Assembly (NCBI GenBank): GCA_002706765.1
Contig: PAJV01000065.1
Span: 54,411-118,410, forward strand
Origin: Gimesia sp.
GTDB lineage: Bacteria > Planctomycetota > Planctomycetia > Planctomycetales > Planctomycetaceae
Direction of reading: 5' to 3'
DNA length: 64,000 nt
Below the pieces are notes generated by a model, which ran no database searches, had not been told where the DNA came from, and worked only from the letters and a program-made list of their open reading frames with translations. Each line of letters starts with the position of its first letter. The stretch's first letter is position 1. Shown one piece after another: positions 26,418-35,681 of the stretch. The position numbers and the translations under genes were made by a program.

Positions 26418-27842
26418 CTATTCCGGCAGAGGGATTTCCAGTTGAGAAACAACCGGTTTCACCGTTTTTCGATGCTGCTCAGCCGCCGTCTTGAGCGTTT
26501 TGATGACATCGGGATGGTCTTTCGCGACGTCATACTTTTCAGAGGGATCGTGTTCCAGGTGGTATAAAACCGGCGGATCATGTTCCTGGAAAGGTTCGCG
26601 GCCATAGGCGGGTTTTGTGATGAAGTGTGCTTTCCAGGGACCTTTTCTGATCGCCATCAGCTTTGTGCCTCGATAGTAGACCATTTCATCACGGGGGCTG
26701 TTTCCCCCTTCCAGTAAGACAGAAGTCAGATCGACTCCATCCACCACCCGGTCAGTCGGAACAGTTCCACCGGCAAGTTTGATGGAAGTGGTGTAGATGT
26801 CCATGGTACTTCCCAGTTCCTGAGACACCGATCCGGCAGGGATATGGCCGGGCCACCAGGCGAGTGTCGGTTCACGCATCCCCCCTTCCCAGGTACTGCC
26901 TTTCCCGTCCCGCAGCAGACCTGCTGAGCCCCCCTGCTCATCAAAGATCAACCACGGGCCGTTATCGCTGCAAAACCAGACAATCGTATTCTGATCCAGT
27001 CCCTGGGATTTGAGTTCATCCAGAATCTGACCCACACTCCAGTCGATCTCTTCAATCACGTCACCGTATAATCCGCGGCGGCTTTTGTCCTGAAACTCCT
27101 GGGAACGGAAGAGCGGGACATGTGGCATATTGTGTGCGAGGTAGATAAAAAAGGGCTGCTGCTTATTCTGCCGGATCAGCCTGATTGTTTCCTCTGTGTA
27201 GCGTTTTGTAATCGTGGTCTGGTCGGCCGGTTGTTCGATTACTTCGGTATCACGCATCAGGGGAACATTCCAGTATTTCACTTCCGGTTTGAGAAAGATA
27301 CTGCGACCCAGTTTGCGATCCGCGATGCGATCCATATCGTTGGAGTAAGGGATTCCAAGATAGCTGTCAAAGCCGTTGTTTGTCGGAAGAAACGGAGGCA
27401 GATGCCCCAGGTGCCACTTGCCGACACAAGCCGTCTGATATCCGGTTGCTTTCAATGCTTCTGCCAGCGTGACCTCGCTCGCTGGGATGCCGCCGCCTGA
27501 ATTGGGAAACAGCACCCTGCGTTTGTCGCTGCACATCCCTGAACGAATAGGATAACGGCCTGTTATCAACGCTGCCCGACTGGGGGTGCAGACGGGAGCC
27601 GCCGAGTAAAACTGGGTAAATTTCATCCCTTCCGCAGCCATCTGATCCAGCGCGGGGGTCTTGATGGTCGGGTGACCGAAACAGGCCAGATCCCCATATC
27701 CCAGATCGTCGGCGTAGATCACGATCACATTCGGATTGGATGCTGCATAGATATCGTTAACTGGGAGCAATAGTGTGGCCAGGGCAACCAGGAAGAATGC
27801 GAAGATGGTGGATTTGTAACGAGTGAGTGCTGATCGTTTCAT
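26418..27842 (-). CDS. Secreted arylsulfatase
   Basis: A 474-residue type I sulfatase. The signal peptide covers about residues 1-33 (ending IYAA). The metal motif is IYADDLGYGDL (42-52), and the formylglycine signature is complete: C85-T-P-S-R-A with TGRYP following. Further family blocks are KWHLGH, CSDNGPW and the C-terminal LYHLEHDPSEKYDVA. Cys85 must be converted to formylglycine by a separate enzyme. The substrate is unknown, probably a sulfated glycan. It is divergent from the MarR gene, with an inverted repeat between them. Confidence 0.93.
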   Translation of the reverse strand: MKRSALTRYKSTIFAFFLVALATLLLPVNDIYAASNPNVIVIYADDLGYGDLACFGHPTIKTPALDQMAAEGMKFTQFYSAAPVCTPSRAALITGRYPIRSGMCSDKRRVLFPNSGGGIPASEVTLAEALKATGYQTACVGKWHLGHLPPFLPTNNGFDSYLGIPYSNDMDRIADRKLGRSIFLKPEVKYWNVPLMRDTEVIEQPADQTTITKRYTEETIRLIRQNKQQPFFIYLAHNMPHVPLFRSQEFQDKSRRGLYGDVIEEIDWSVGQILDELKSQGLDQNTIVWFCSDNGPWLIFDEQGGSAGLLRDGKGSTWEGGMREPTLAWWPGHIPAGSVSQELGSTMDIYTTSIKLAGGTVPTDRVVDGVDLTSVLLEGGNSPRDEMVYYRGTKLMAIRKGPWKAHFITKPAYGREPFQEHDPPVLYHLEHDPSEKYDVAKDHPDVIKTLKTAAEQHRKTVKPVVSQLEIPLPE

Positions 27843-27939
27843 GTAAAGCGTTCTCCCGGATGGGGTTTAGAATAAATCTGTCTCAAACCATTCTGTTGAT
27901 TGTTCCTGTTTTCCAGGGACAGTGCAACCTGAAACAAGA

Positions 27940-27955
27940 TTTTACTTATGTAAAA
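27940..27955. promoter_or_regulatory. Candidate MarR operator (16-bp inverted repeat)
   Basis: TTTTAC-TTAT-GTAAAA is a perfect 6-bp inverted repeat with a 4-base centre, in the divergent region between the sulfatase (minus) and the MarR gene (plus). MarR proteins bind palindromes of this size near their own promoter, so it could govern either gene. It is inferred only from position and symmetry. Confidence 0.4.
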
Positions 27956-28092
27956 CTTTGCGGGTTATGCCGATAACTCCTTCAGATACTAATACTTCAT
28001 GTCCGAAATATGAGTAGGGGCAATTGCGCTGCCCGGCGAAGACAGGGTTCATTTTGAACTGGGTTGGAAGAATCAGGTTAAGGCTGAAATCT

Positions 28093-28665
28093 ATGGAACA
28101 GGAAAATCACATGAATTTCAATTCAATGTCAGGTCCTGCTGACTGGCGTTCTCTGCAGCATCATGAGAGCGTCGAACAGATCGATCTTTTGATCCGAACC
28201 GTACACTTGATCCGGGTGGCATTGAATCAAAGTTTCTCGCAGCTGGAAATTAATGAAGTTCGCTATTCGGCACTGAAGGTGATTGACTCAGTCACGGAAG
28301 CCGGTTGTTCGCAGTCCGAACTGGCGCGGAAGCTGGGGCAGTCAGAGTCCAACATCTGCACCTTGATTGAACGCATGGAAAGCGACCAGCTGGTTATTCG
28401 ACGTCAGTCTCAGAAAGATCGACGGAAGCGTGTGCTGGAAGTAACTGAGCAGGGCGCTCAATTGCTGGAGCGGGTGAAGACTTTTCATGGCATCGTATCG
28501 CAGCGACTGCTGGCAGCACTCTCAGCCGACCAGCGCCGGCAGTTGAATGGCATGCTGCAGTCTTTATTAAAGTCCGCGCATATTCAACGTTCACAACGGG
28601 AAACCGTCAATACGTTCCCCGATACTTCAGGGCCTTTTCCCATACAGGGAACGCCGGCTGCTTAA
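28093..28665 (+). CDS. MarR family transcriptional regulator
   Basis: A 190-residue winged-helix regulator. The DNA-binding part is SVTEAGCSQSELARKLGQSESNICTLIERME with the wing DQLVIRRQSQKDRRKRVLEVTEQG, typical of MarR. Several starts are possible (28093, 28111, or a TTG at 28024). MarR proteins often repress efflux pump genes and are released by small toxic ligands; the export operon begins 66 bases downstream on the same strand, so that is the obvious target. Confidence 0.9.
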   Translation: MEQENHMNFNSMSGPADWRSLQHHESVEQIDLLIRTVHLIRVALNQSFSQLEINEVRYSALKVIDSVTEAGCSQSELARKLGQSESNICTLIERMESDQLVIRRQSQKDRRKRVLEVTEQGAQLLERVKTFHGIVSQRLLAALSADQRRQLNGMLQSLLKSAHIQRSQRETVNTFPDTSGPFPIQGTPAA

Positions 28666-28731
28666 TACATTCATGTTCTTTTTTTCGAGACTGCCAGACT
28701 TCTATTTCAATTCTGTTACGGATGCTCATTC

Positions 28732-31509
28732 ATGAGGCGCACAAGTCTGATTTCCTGTTGTGAGACGTACAAGACAGCTCTTTCTGTCACGATGATGGTC
28801 GGTCTCATGCTACTGACAGCCGGTTGCTCTCCCACATTCTGGGCTGATCAGGCCAATTCGGACAGTTATGAAATTCTGGCTGAGAAAGCCAATGACCCGG
28901 CGTGGGAAGTACCACGCTATGATGTGGAACCAGATCCCCGCAGCCGCTTCTACGATCCGTATGATCCGAACCATGAACCCCTGCCTCCCGACGATCCGGC
29001 GGCCAATGTTTACATGCACTGGCTGCAGTGTAAAAAGGGTTATAAGAGCTGGCATAAATTTGGCCGGGCTCTCAGTATCGAAAACCCGGACTGGCTCGTG
29101 CAGTATGGAATCAGTCCTGAGTTAAGTGCTGAAATCGCTGCTTCCGGTAATTCAATGCCGGGCGTGGAATTACCGGCGCTGGATGATGTGACCCTGCGGG
29201 AAACCATTGACATTGCCAATATCAACAGTCGTGAATATCAGTTTCAAATTGAAAATCTGTTTCTGGCCGCTCTGGATTTAACTTTTGGACGCTTCCAGTT
29301 TGATGTGCGTTACCTGGGAGTGGGCGGTCAGAATCCCCAGGTGGAACTGAATCGTCGTCGACTGCAGAATGGAACACAGGAACTGGATCTAAGCAGCCGC
29401 TTAGGCGTCAATCAGGTTCTACCCAGTGGTGCCCAGTGGGCAGTCGAGCTGGCTAACAATACACTCTGGTTGTTTTCCGGTTCGAACCAGACAACCTCGG
29501 TAAGTGTACTTTCCTATTCACTGGTGCAACCTCTGCTGTTTGGTGCCGGACGAAAAGTCGTCTTGAATAACCTGACCCAGGATGAGCGAAATGTATTGTA
29601 TCAGACTCGTATTCTGGCTCGTTTCCGTAAAACATTTTTTACGCAGAACGTAGCAGGCGGAAACGGCTTCTTACAACTGCTGCAACAGCTGCAGGTGATT
29701 TACAACGAACGGGATAACATCAAACGTCTCGAACGCCAGGTGGAAATCCTCAGGGCACTCTCATCGCAGAAACCAAAAGTGCAATCGGAGCGACTGGATA
29801 AACTGCCTGAGAACTGGATCATTCCACCAGCGCTTGTGGAAAAACTTGAGTTTGATGAAGAGTCGCGGATGCTCTCCTGGAACGGTGAGATGACCGCAGA
29901 ACAGGAAAAACAACTGCTTGCTCTCAGTGATGAAGATTCCTTTCAGGCCACCGCCGGCGAACTTGTGCAGCGCATCCGTACCGAAGTAGTCACGCTGGAT
30001 GTGGCCCAGCTGGAAACCAGACTGGCACAGTCGATCAACCGTCTGCGTTCTCTTGAGCGGTCCTATCAGGATTCACTGGGGAGTTTTAAACTCTTTCTCG
30101 GTCTGCCTCCCAATATGCCAATGAGCATTGATGAATCGTTGCTGAAACCATTTCAGTTGATCGATCCCCTGTTGCCGGAAATTGAACAGGAGATCTATGA
30201 CTATGTCGAAGTCTGGGCGCAGGTCTACGTGGAAGACTGGGAAGATCCCAATCTCGTTCCTCCCACAACGGCGGAACTGCTCAAAGTTGTGGAAGGCCTG
30301 CAGGTGCTGCAGGAGCGACTCAGTAATGATGCGGTGCGGACGCTCGAGCAGGACATCAGAAACGTGGATCTGCTGCTGGGGAATACACAGGAAGAGGTCT
30401 CTGAAGAGATTCTGCAATTACGCAAACGCCGATTCCAGTCTGAGGAAGATCGTGACAGGATCCGTCAGAGCTCGGCAAACGATATACGCCTGTATTCAGG
30501 CGTTCGTAAGGAAGTTCAGGAGATTAAAAGCCGTCTGGAAGGGCTGAGAGGCTTTCTGAGTGAGGAAACCCTGTCTAATGATCAGAAAAAACAAATAATT
30601 CTGGAAATGGCCAACTTGCGGGAAGACATGCTCAGAATTTCACAGGGGATGCAGGTGATCGAGATCGGGCTGCGTGTCGAACTTATTACTCTGGAACCGT
30701 TTACGATGAATATCACTGAGGCGGTGGAACTCGGTATGGAGAATCGTCTTGACCTGATGAACCAGCGCGCATTCGTGATGGATGCCAGAAGACTGATGGA
30801 AGTGCGGTCTAATTCCCTCGAAGCGGTGTTAAATGTCGTAGTAGATGGAGACGTAAGCACGCCCCTTGGCCAAAATAAGCCTCTCGACTTCCGCGGTAGT
30901 CAGGCTGGATTGCGGGCAGGTATCGAATTTACGGCTCCATTGTCATTAGTACAGGAGCGAAATGCTTATCGCGAATCTCAAATCGAATATCAGAGACAGC
31001 GCCGAACCTTCATGGAGGCCCAGGACAACATCAAATTTGATATTCGACAGAGCTGGCGACAGTTGAGTGTGCTCCGTCAAAACTTTGAGACATCACGGGT
31101 GCAGATCCGTCTGGCGGCATTGCAGTACGACAGTGCAGTCGAGGCGACTTCAGACCCGGCCCAGGCTGGTCGAAACCAGGGGTTAAATCTGTTAAATGCG
31201 TTATCTTCTGTATTGGATGCACAAAACAGTTTAATCAGCAACTGGGTAAATTATGAACAAAACCGACTTAACATCTATCGAGATATGGGTATCATGGAGA
31301 TAGATGAAAATGGTATTTGGGAAGACGATTTCTATCAACACCGCGCGGGAAGAAGCAGGCCTACCAATGAGCACCGCCAATCCAACCCAGGAACAACAGA
31401 AACAAGAGTCACTGCAGGAGAAGACATCCAACCAGTCGTCTTCCGACCTGCAGCAGAACTCAACGCACTCACCGAAACAGAAGAAGAGCCAGCGCAAGCG
31501 CCCCAGTAA
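28732..31509 (+). CDS. Large TolC-like outer membrane efflux lipoprotein
   Basis: A 925-residue outer-membrane factor for the export system that follows. The signal ends in LMLLTAGC (lipobox, Cys32). OEP-like halves start at about residues 155 (VTLRETIDIANINSREYQFQIENLF) and 657 (MNITEAVELGMENRLDLMNQRAF); between them lies a long coiled-coil-rich insertion of some 300 residues. TolC family proteins are normally 430-500 residues, so this one is nearly double. Its last 48 codons overlap the next gene in another frame; the C-terminal tail is low complexity and ends EEEPAQAPQ. Confidence 0.87.
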   Translation: MRRTSLISCCETYKTALSVTMMVGLMLLTAGCSPTFWADQANSDSYEILAEKANDPAWEVPRYDVEPDPRSRFYDPYDPNHEPLPPDDPAANVYMHWLQCKKGYKSWHKFGRALSIENPDWLVQYGISPELSAEIAASGNSMPGVELPALDDVTLRETIDIANINSREYQFQIENLFLAALDLTFGRFQFDVRYLGVGGQNPQVELNRRRLQNGTQELDLSSRLGVNQVLPSGAQWAVELANNTLWLFSGSNQTTSVSVLSYSLVQPLLFGAGRKVVLNNLTQDERNVLYQTRILARFRKTFFTQNVAGGNGFLQLLQQLQVIYNERDNIKRLERQVEILRALSSQKPKVQSERLDKLPENWIIPPALVEKLEFDEESRMLSWNGEMTAEQEKQLLALSDEDSFQATAGELVQRIRTEVVTLDVAQLETRLAQSINRLRSLERSYQDSLGSFKLFLGLPPNMPMSIDESLLKPFQLIDPLLPEIEQEIYDYVEVWAQVYVEDWEDPNLVPPTTAELLKVVEGLQVLQERLSNDAVRTLEQDIRNVDLLLGNTQEEVSEEILQLRKRRFQSEEDRDRIRQSSANDIRLYSGVRKEVQEIKSRLEGLRGFLSEETLSNDQKKQIILEMANLREDMLRISQGMQVIEIGLRVELITLEPFTMNITEAVELGMENRLDLMNQRAFVMDARRLMEVRSNSLEAVLNVVVDGDVSTPLGQNKPLDFRGSQAGLRAGIEFTAPLSLVQERNAYRESQIEYQRQRRTFMEAQDNIKFDIRQSWRQLSVLRQNFETSRVQIRLAALQYDSAVEATSDPAQAGRNQGLNLLNALSSVLDAQNSLISNWVNYEQNRLNIYRDMGIMEIDENGIWEDDFYQHRAGRSRPTNEHRQSNPGTTETRVTAGEDIQPVVFRPAAELNALTETEEEPAQAPQ

Positions 31510-33373
31510 ATTAACAGTGCTGATCGCAGCGCTGATTGTCGTCGGAGTTCTCGTTCTGACGCTACCTGCTCTGCGCACGCCGCTCTTTTCTGCGTTTTCT
31601 TCGGGTTCCACGAAGAATACGACTTACATTACAGACAGGGCAACCAGGGGCTCGTTTAAGGTGTCGATCACCGAACGCGGTCAGCTTGACAGTTTGAACA
31701 ACGTCACCCTCTCCAGCAAGGTCAAAGGCTTTACCACGATCATCAGTATTGTGCCCGAAGGGACAATGGTTGAGAAAGGGGACGTGGTCTGTGAACTCGA
31801 TTCGTCTCTGCTGGTGGATAAAGAAAAACAGCAGCAGATTCAGGTGACTCAGGCCGAAGCCGAACTGAAGCAGGCTGAAGAGAATGTCGCAATTCAGAAG
31901 ACCCAGAATGAAAGCGATACTTCGGCTGCAGAACTGGCACTGGTACTGGCGAGACTCGATTTTGAAAAATTCAATGAAGGCGAATCTCAGCGGGATCTTA
32001 ACGTCAAAGAAGGCGCGATCACCAAGGCGCGAGAAGATCTGCAGCGAGCCGAAGAGACGTTCGAGTTCTCTAAGCGCATCGCCAAGAAAGGCTATAAAAG
32101 TCAGAACGACGTCGAAGCCGACCGCATCAATGTGGTGAAAGCAGAGATTGATCTGGAAATAGCCAAAGAAGACCTCAAAGTAGAAAAAGATTACGTTCAA
32201 ACCCGCAAATATAAAGAGCTGAAAGCAGACATCGACGAAAAAGTTCGCAACCTGGAACGTGTCAAACGACAGGGAATTGCCACGCTCGCCCAGTTTGACG
32301 CCCGCCTCAAAGCCAGTCAATTGACTTATGAAGTGGAGAAGAGCGAACTGGAACGCAATCGCGAGCAGATCGTCGCCTGTAAAATGATTGCACCGCAAAA
32401 CGGGCAGGTCGTTTATGCCAACCAGGACAGTGGTCGTCGCAGCAGTGGCGAGGACGTGATTGAGGAAGGGACAGAAGTCCGTGAACGCCAGGCGATTATT
32501 CAACTCCCCGATTTCTCACAAATGAAAGTGGATGCCCGCATTCACGAATCAAAAATCAGCATGATCAAGCAGGGGCTGCCCGTTGATATTCGCGTTGACG
32601 CCTTTCCGGAACAACTCTATCGAGGTACCGTCGATCAGGTTTCCTCGGTGCCGATTTCTTCCAACTGGATGCGACCCGACTTAAAAGAGTACAAGGCCAC
32701 GATCAGAATTCTTCCCGACAGTGGTGACATCACCAAGCTCAAACCGGGCTTAACAGCGGAAATCGAAATTCGCATTGATCAGCGTCCTGATGTTCTGCAG
32801 GTGCCGGTGCAGTCTGTAATCACGATTGGGGAACAGCGCTATATCTTTATTCTCATGCCAGATGGAAGAACTGAACGAAGAGAAGTCAAGATCGGTCAGG
32901 CCAGTGATACCATGATCGAGATTCTCTCCGGCATCGAAGCGGGTGAAGAAGTGATTTTGAATCCACGGACTCACTTTGCAGATGAACTGATCGACCTGGA
33001 AGAACAACTGGCCATCGAAAAGAAAAAACTGGCTGCCAAGAAAGGCCCCGCCAGTGTTGAGGCGGACCAGGCAACTCCTGCAGGCGAAAATGCTGGTGGA
33101 GAAAAACCAGGCGGTGAAGCAACTGAGAAGAAAAAACCTGCTGGCGGAAACGCGGGAGGCATGCTGCAGCGACTGGATAAAGACGCCGATGGTAAACTTT
33201 CCAAAGAGGAAGCGCCCGAACGGATGCAGGAACGCTTTGATGAACTCGATGCCAACAAGGATGGTTTCCTGGATGCCGGAGAACTCAGTAAACTTCGAGG
33301 TCCCGGCGGTGGTGCAGGTGGCCCTGGTGGTGGAGCAGGAGCCCCGAGGTCTGGCGGAGAAAATCGACCATGA
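31367..33373 (+). CDS. HlyD/MacA-type periplasmic adaptor with C-terminal EF-hands
   Basis: A 668-residue membrane-fusion protein. A basic Ser/Gln-rich N-terminal tail precedes one membrane helix (49-68), then a biotinyl-lipoyl-like half (KGFTTIISIVPEGTMVEKGDVVCELDSS region), a long alpha-hairpin (about 145-335), the second lipoyl half and beta-barrel (MIAPQNGQVVYANQD, MKVDARIHESKIS), and a membrane-proximal domain. Two EF-hand loops follow: DKDADGKLSKEE (604-615) and DANKDGFLDAGE (628-639), then a Gly-rich tail. An upstream in-frame ATG (31304) with GGAG is an alternative start. It links the ABC pump to the TolC-like protein; the EF-hands are unusual. Confidence 0.88.
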   Translation: MSTANPTQEQQKQESLQEKTSNQSSSDLQQNSTHSPKQKKSQRKRPSKLTVLIAALIVVGVLVLTLPALRTPLFSAFSSGSTKNTTYITDRATRGSFKVSITERGQLDSLNNVTLSSKVKGFTTIISIVPEGTMVEKGDVVCELDSSLLVDKEKQQQIQVTQAEAELKQAEENVAIQKTQNESDTSAAELALVLARLDFEKFNEGESQRDLNVKEGAITKAREDLQRAEETFEFSKRIAKKGYKSQNDVEADRINVVKAEIDLEIAKEDLKVEKDYVQTRKYKELKADIDEKVRNLERVKRQGIATLAQFDARLKASQLTYEVEKSELERNREQIVACKMIAPQNGQVVYANQDSGRRSSGEDVIEEGTEVRERQAIIQLPDFSQMKVDARIHESKISMIKQGLPVDIRVDAFPEQLYRGTVDQVSSVPISSNWMRPDLKEYKATIRILPDSGDITKLKPGLTAEIEIRIDQRPDVLQVPVQSVITIGEQRYIFILMPDGRTERREVKIGQASDTMIEILSGIEAGEEVILNPRTHFADELIDLEEQLAIEKKKLAAKKGPASVEADQATPAGENAGGEKPGGEATEKKKPAGGNAGGMLQRLDKDADGKLSKEEAPERMQERFDELDANKDGFLDAGELSKLRGPGGGAGGPGGGAGAPRSGGENRP

Positions 33374-34083
33374 GGCTCGCTGCTCAAGTTATCGATCTCA
33401 CCAAATTCTATGATCTGGGATCGGTTGTTGTCAAAGCGCTGCGGGGCGTATCCACGGACTTCCCGGAAGGGGACTTTGTGGCCATCATGGGATCGTCGGG
33501 TAGTGGTAAAAGTACCCTGCTGAACCTGCTGGGCGCACTGGACCGACCAACCAGTGGTCAGTACATCCTCGGCGGACGCGATGTCTCGACACTGGATGAT
33601 GATGAACTCTCAGAAATGCGGAATGACATGATTGGATTCATCTTTCAGTCGTTCAATCTGATTACACAATATACCGTACTCGAAAATATTGAAGTTCCCC
33701 TGCTCTACCGCGCCGGTTACCCGGCAATTGGACGCGTCGAGCGGGAATGGTGTATGGAACTGGCACGTATGGTTGGCCTGGGTGATCGCATGGATCACCG
33801 CCCGTTTCAGTTGTCCGGTGGACAGCAGCAGCGTGTTTCCATAGCCCGTGCATTAGTCAATGACCCGCAAATTATTCTGGCAGATGAACCGACCGGAAAC
33901 CTGGATTCTACTACCGAAGCGGAAATTATGGATATCCTCCATAATCTGAATGCGGAGGGGCGTACGATTATTATGGTGACCCACGAACCGGGTATTGCCC
34001 GACAGACCAAGCGTCAGATTATGATGAAAGACGGTCTCATCGAAAGTGAGACCATTCTGGAACAGGCCCTCCCTGCTTCTTAA
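33370..34083 (+). CDS. MacB/LolD-type ABC transporter ATPase
   Basis: A 237-residue ATP-binding subunit with Walker [10 protein letters not shown] (41-49), Q-loop FIFQSFNLI, signature LSGGQQQR, Walker [14 protein letters not shown] and H-loop VTHEP. The sequence is of the LolD/MacB/FtsE class that works with FtsX-like permeases rather than classical importers. Its ATG overlaps the stop of the adaptor gene (ATGA at 33370-33373), so the two are translationally coupled. It drives the permease at 34140-35480. Confidence 0.95.
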   Translation: MRLAAQVIDLTKFYDLGSVVVKALRGVSTDFPEGDFVAIMGSSGSGKSTLLNLLGALDRPTSGQYILGGRDVSTLDDDELSEMRNDMIGFIFQSFNLITQYTVLENIEVPLLYRAGYPAIGRVEREWCMELARMVGLGDRMDHRPFQLSGGQQQRVSIARALVNDPQIILADEPTGNLDSTTEAEIMDILHNLNAEGRTIIMVTHEPGIARQTKRQIMMKDGLIESETILEQALPAS

Positions 34084-34139
34084 CGCGACGGATCGTCGCC
34101 CGTTTAATCATTCTTTTATTTTACAATCAGGCACCTGGC

Positions 34140-35480
34140 ATGTCCCGTATTATTCGTATTGTTCGGCTCGCTTTAAAAAGCTTAATGCTGCATAAGCTGA
34201 GGTCCGGACTGACGATGCTGGGGATTGTGTTTGGTGTGTTCTCCGTGATTGCGATGCTGGCAATTGGGGAAGGTGCCAGCGCCCAGGCTCAGAAACAGGT
34301 GCTGGAACTGGGGGCAACCAATGTCATCGTCCGCAGCGTCAAGCCGCCTCATGAGGTCACACAGTCTTCCACCCGCAGTCGTGTTCTGCAATACGGTCTG
34401 CTGCGTTCTGATTACAAAATTCTGACAGAAACACTGCCCACGGTCACCAGTGCGGCCCCGATTCGTGAAGTGGATCGGGAAATTCGTTATCTCAAAGAAG
34501 CCATGAATGCCCGCGTCGTGGGTTGCACCGCCGACTATCTGGAGATGAACCATCTGCAACTGTCTCAGGGGCGGTTCCTGACAAACAGTGATCAAAAAAA
34601 TCTGTTGAATGTGACCGTGATTGCCAACGACGTGGCTAACAGATTGTTTAAATATGAGGACCCGCTCGGAAAGTCCATTCGGATTGGTCCCATGTTTTAT
34701 ACCGTGGTCGGCATTACGAAAGACAGGACGGCATCCGCTGCCATCGGAGGCAGTCTTTCCGGTCAGGATTATAACAAAGACGTTTACATTCCCATTAAAA
34801 CATTGCAGGCCCGTGAAGGGGATCTGGATATTAAAAACCAGGCTGGCAGTATGACAGCCGAACATATCGAACTCAATCAGATCACGCTGCGCGTGAATAA
34901 TAAAGATTCTGTCCTGCCCACGGCACAGGCCATCCGGGAAACGCTGGATCAGTCACACCCCCGCACCAAAGACTACGCGGTAGTAGTTCCACTGGAACTG
35001 TTGAAACAGGCGGAACAGATCCGCATGATCTTTAACGTCGTGTTAGGCTCCATTGCTGCCATCAGCCTGGTGGTGGGGGGCATCGGAATTATGAACATCA
35101 TGCTGGCAACTGTTACCGAGCGAACACGTGAAATCGGGGTGCGACGTGCGCTGGGCGCCCGCCAGCGAGATATCATTGAACAGTTCCTGACAGAAACGAT
35201 TGTGCTGGCCGGTTCAGGGGGGCTGATTGGAGTCGTTTTTGGTTTGCTCACCCCGGTCACCTTTCTGGGGATCCAGTGGTTCGTGAAGAACTTTGTCATG
35301 GAAGGGGCTTCCACCGGTTCGGAAGTCGGCCGCATGTTTTTTGACCTGCATCCCCAGATTGCCTTCTGGAGCCTGCCGGTCGCCTTTGGTATTTCAGTGA
35401 CCATCGGAATCATCTCCGGGATTTACCCGGCAATTTCAGCAGCGCGCCTCGATCCCATTGAAGCACTGCGGCACGAGTAA
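34140..35480 (+). CDS. MacB-type ABC transporter permease
   Basis: A 446-residue permease with the MacB layout: N-terminal membrane helix (about 20-42), a large periplasmic MacB_PCD domain (about 50-280), then an FtsX-type domain with three helices ([23 protein letters not shown]; the [15 protein letters not shown] coupling motif; helices near the C-terminus) and the closing [13 protein letters not shown]. MacB systems are mechanotransmitters that push periplasmic substrates out through TolC. It is the fourth gene of the export operon. What is exported is not shown. Confidence 0.95.
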   Translation: MSRIIRIVRLALKSLMLHKLRSGLTMLGIVFGVFSVIAMLAIGEGASAQAQKQVLELGATNVIVRSVKPPHEVTQSSTRSRVLQYGLLRSDYKILTETLPTVTSAAPIREVDREIRYLKEAMNARVVGCTADYLEMNHLQLSQGRFLTNSDQKNLLNVTVIANDVANRLFKYEDPLGKSIRIGPMFYTVVGITKDRTASAAIGGSLSGQDYNKDVYIPIKTLQAREGDLDIKNQAGSMTAEHIELNQITLRVNNKDSVLPTAQAIRETLDQSHPRTKDYAVVVPLELLKQAEQIRMIFNVVLGSIAAISLVVGGIGIMNIMLATVTERTREIGVRRALGARQRDIIEQFLTETIVLAGSGGLIGVVFGLLTPVTFLGIQWFVKNFVMEGASTGSEVGRMFFDLHPQIAFWSLPVAFGISVTIGIISGIYPAISAARLDPIEALRHE

Positions 35481-35681
35481 AGCTCCCAATCAGGGCGGCA
35501 GTTTCGCCGGTTATCTTAAATCGTGGAGTTAAGGAATCTGAATTCGTCTGTTAAAAAATTCAGGTTGAACTGTTCCACTCCCCTGCTGGCATCTTACAAT
35601 AGCAGTGTGCTCACTCCGCAGCACACGCATCCTATTTTGAACCTGCCCCCCAATTGCCAACCAGAAAATGGAGAATCAGGC

